This document shows positions 63,520-64,000 of a DNA stretch of 64,000 nucleotides, piece by piece. The stretch is from Sandaracinaceae bacterium (lineage in GTDB: Bacteria; Myxococcota_A; Polyangia; Polyangiales; Sandaracinaceae): the NCBI GenBank assembly GCA_020633195.1, contig JACKEC010000021.1, positions 62,001 through 126,000 of the forward strand, in the 5' to 3' direction. Below the pieces are notes generated by a model. That model did not search any database. It saw nothing but the letters and a program-made list of their open reading frames with translations, and was not told where the DNA came from. The position numbers were made by a program, and so were the translations under genes. Each line of letters begins with the position of its first letter. Position 1 is the first letter of the stretch.

Positions 63520-64000
63520 TCAGGAGCCGGTCAGGTACTCCTCGATCGCGTCCGCGATCGCCTTGGCGCTGTCGAGGCGGTTCTCGGGCTTCACGCGGAG
63601 CGCCGCGTAGCACAGGCGGTCGAGCGACTCGGGGATGACGTCCGCCCGGTCGGGGCGCCGCTCGCGCGGGCTGGCCCCGTCGGTCTTGAGCGACGACAGC
63701 GCCTGGATCGCGGCCGAGCCCCGGTGGACCGACTCCTGCGCGAGCAGCTCGAAGAGCATCGCCCCGATCGAGTAGACGTCGGAGGCCGTCGTGACCTGAT
63801 CGACCTCCCCTTGGAGCTGCTCGGGGGCCATGTAGCCGATCGTCCCGAGCACCGAGCCGTCGCTGGTCCGCATCGCGCCCGAGGCGTCGTCGATGGGCTC
63901 GTAGCGCGGGTTGCTCTCGGAGAGGACCTTCGCGAGGCCCCAGTCGAGCACGTACACCTCGCCGAACTCGCCGAGCATGATGTTGGACGGCTTGAGGTCG
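63520..64000 (-). CDS. Ser/Thr protein kinase, C-terminal part (cut by window edge)
   Basis: The window ends inside this gene; only its C-terminal part is seen (about 159 residues to the stop at 63520). It reads from the catalytic loop DLKPSNIMLG into DWGLAKVL, then APEQLQG and the C-lobe ending EYLTGS. The start and ATP-binding half lie beyond 64000. The DWG in place of DFG matches the kinase at 36468. The stop is three bases from the convergent deaminase stop. The sensor region, if any, is unknown. It is the fifth kinase of the window. Confidence 0.88.
   Translation of the reverse strand, partial: DLKPSNIMLGEFGEVYVLDWGLAKVLSESNPRYEPIDDASGAMRTSDGSVLGTIGYMAPEQLQGEVDQVTTASDVYSIGAMLFELLAQESVHRGSAAIQALSSLKTDGASPRERRPDRADVIPESLDRLCYAALRVKPENRLDSAKAIADAIEEYLTGS

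Overview
The window comes from a very GC-rich bacterial chromosome. Third codon positions are almost all G or C, and GTG and TTG starts are common. The gene content points to the Myxococcota, most likely a Sandaracinaceae/Polyangia-type genome: five Hanks-type Ser/Thr kinases, AgmX/PglI C-terminal domains, VWA lipoproteins with a 'GCGAKTGLD' lipobox region, a PilZ protein and many lineage-specific lipoproteins. The taxonomic call is an inference from content; no rRNA gene is present.

Region by region. 1-11 kb: archease, a small TPR-like membrane protein, a deoxyhypusine-synthase-like protein with an overlapping zinc-ribbon protein, two thioredoxin-fold proteins, a MepA-like murein endopeptidase, a 1,644-residue TPR protein with an internal C39-like cysteine protease domain, and a lipoprotein. 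11.1-11.7 kb is a gene-free block of repeats. 11.7-17 kb: the glyoxylate shunt operon aceB-aceA facing a hybrid histidine kinase, then an unknown gene with a palindromic operator inside its promoter. 17-26.6 kb: a YiiX-like hydrolase, a nested inverted-repeat element, gyrB, membrane and lipoproteins, an enoyl-CoA-reductase-like SDR, and tatC/tatB. 26.7-35 kb: a methyl-accepting protein, a PilZ protein, a Ser/Thr kinase, a GMC oxidoreductase, a membrane acyltransferase-like protein, a 29-codon small ORF and a COQ4 homologue.

35-51 kb is the most remarkable part. A leftward run of at least six genes encodes two giant tandem paralogous lipoproteins (FecR-like, VIT, VWA, AgmX-type and TPR segments), a free-standing secretin N-domain protein, a multi-TM Ser/Thr kinase, a methyltransferase and an unknown protein. 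It diverges from an ECF sigma gene translationally coupled to an unusual anti-sigma protein, which fuses a zinc-finger anti-sigma domain, membrane segments, an STN/secretin-N domain and bactofilin-like 'GDVxTMGG' repeats. STN and FecR domains are known signalling partners in FecA/FecR/FecI systems, so I propose (inference) a rearranged cell-surface signalling circuit.

51-64 kb: an unknown leftward gene, a nucleoside phosphorylase-family protein, an App1-like phosphatase, then a rightward run of two VWA lipoproteins, a TetR regulator, two Ser/Thr kinases (one ending in a periplasmic AgmX-type domain like that of the giant lipoprotein), SixA and a lipoprotein. The right end holds two overlapping methyltransferase genes, a dCMP-deaminase-family protein and a Ser/Thr kinase cut by the window edge. 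I saw no rRNA, tRNA, CRISPR array, complete insertion sequence or prophage. Rho-independent terminators with clear T-tracts are absent; only hairpins are seen.
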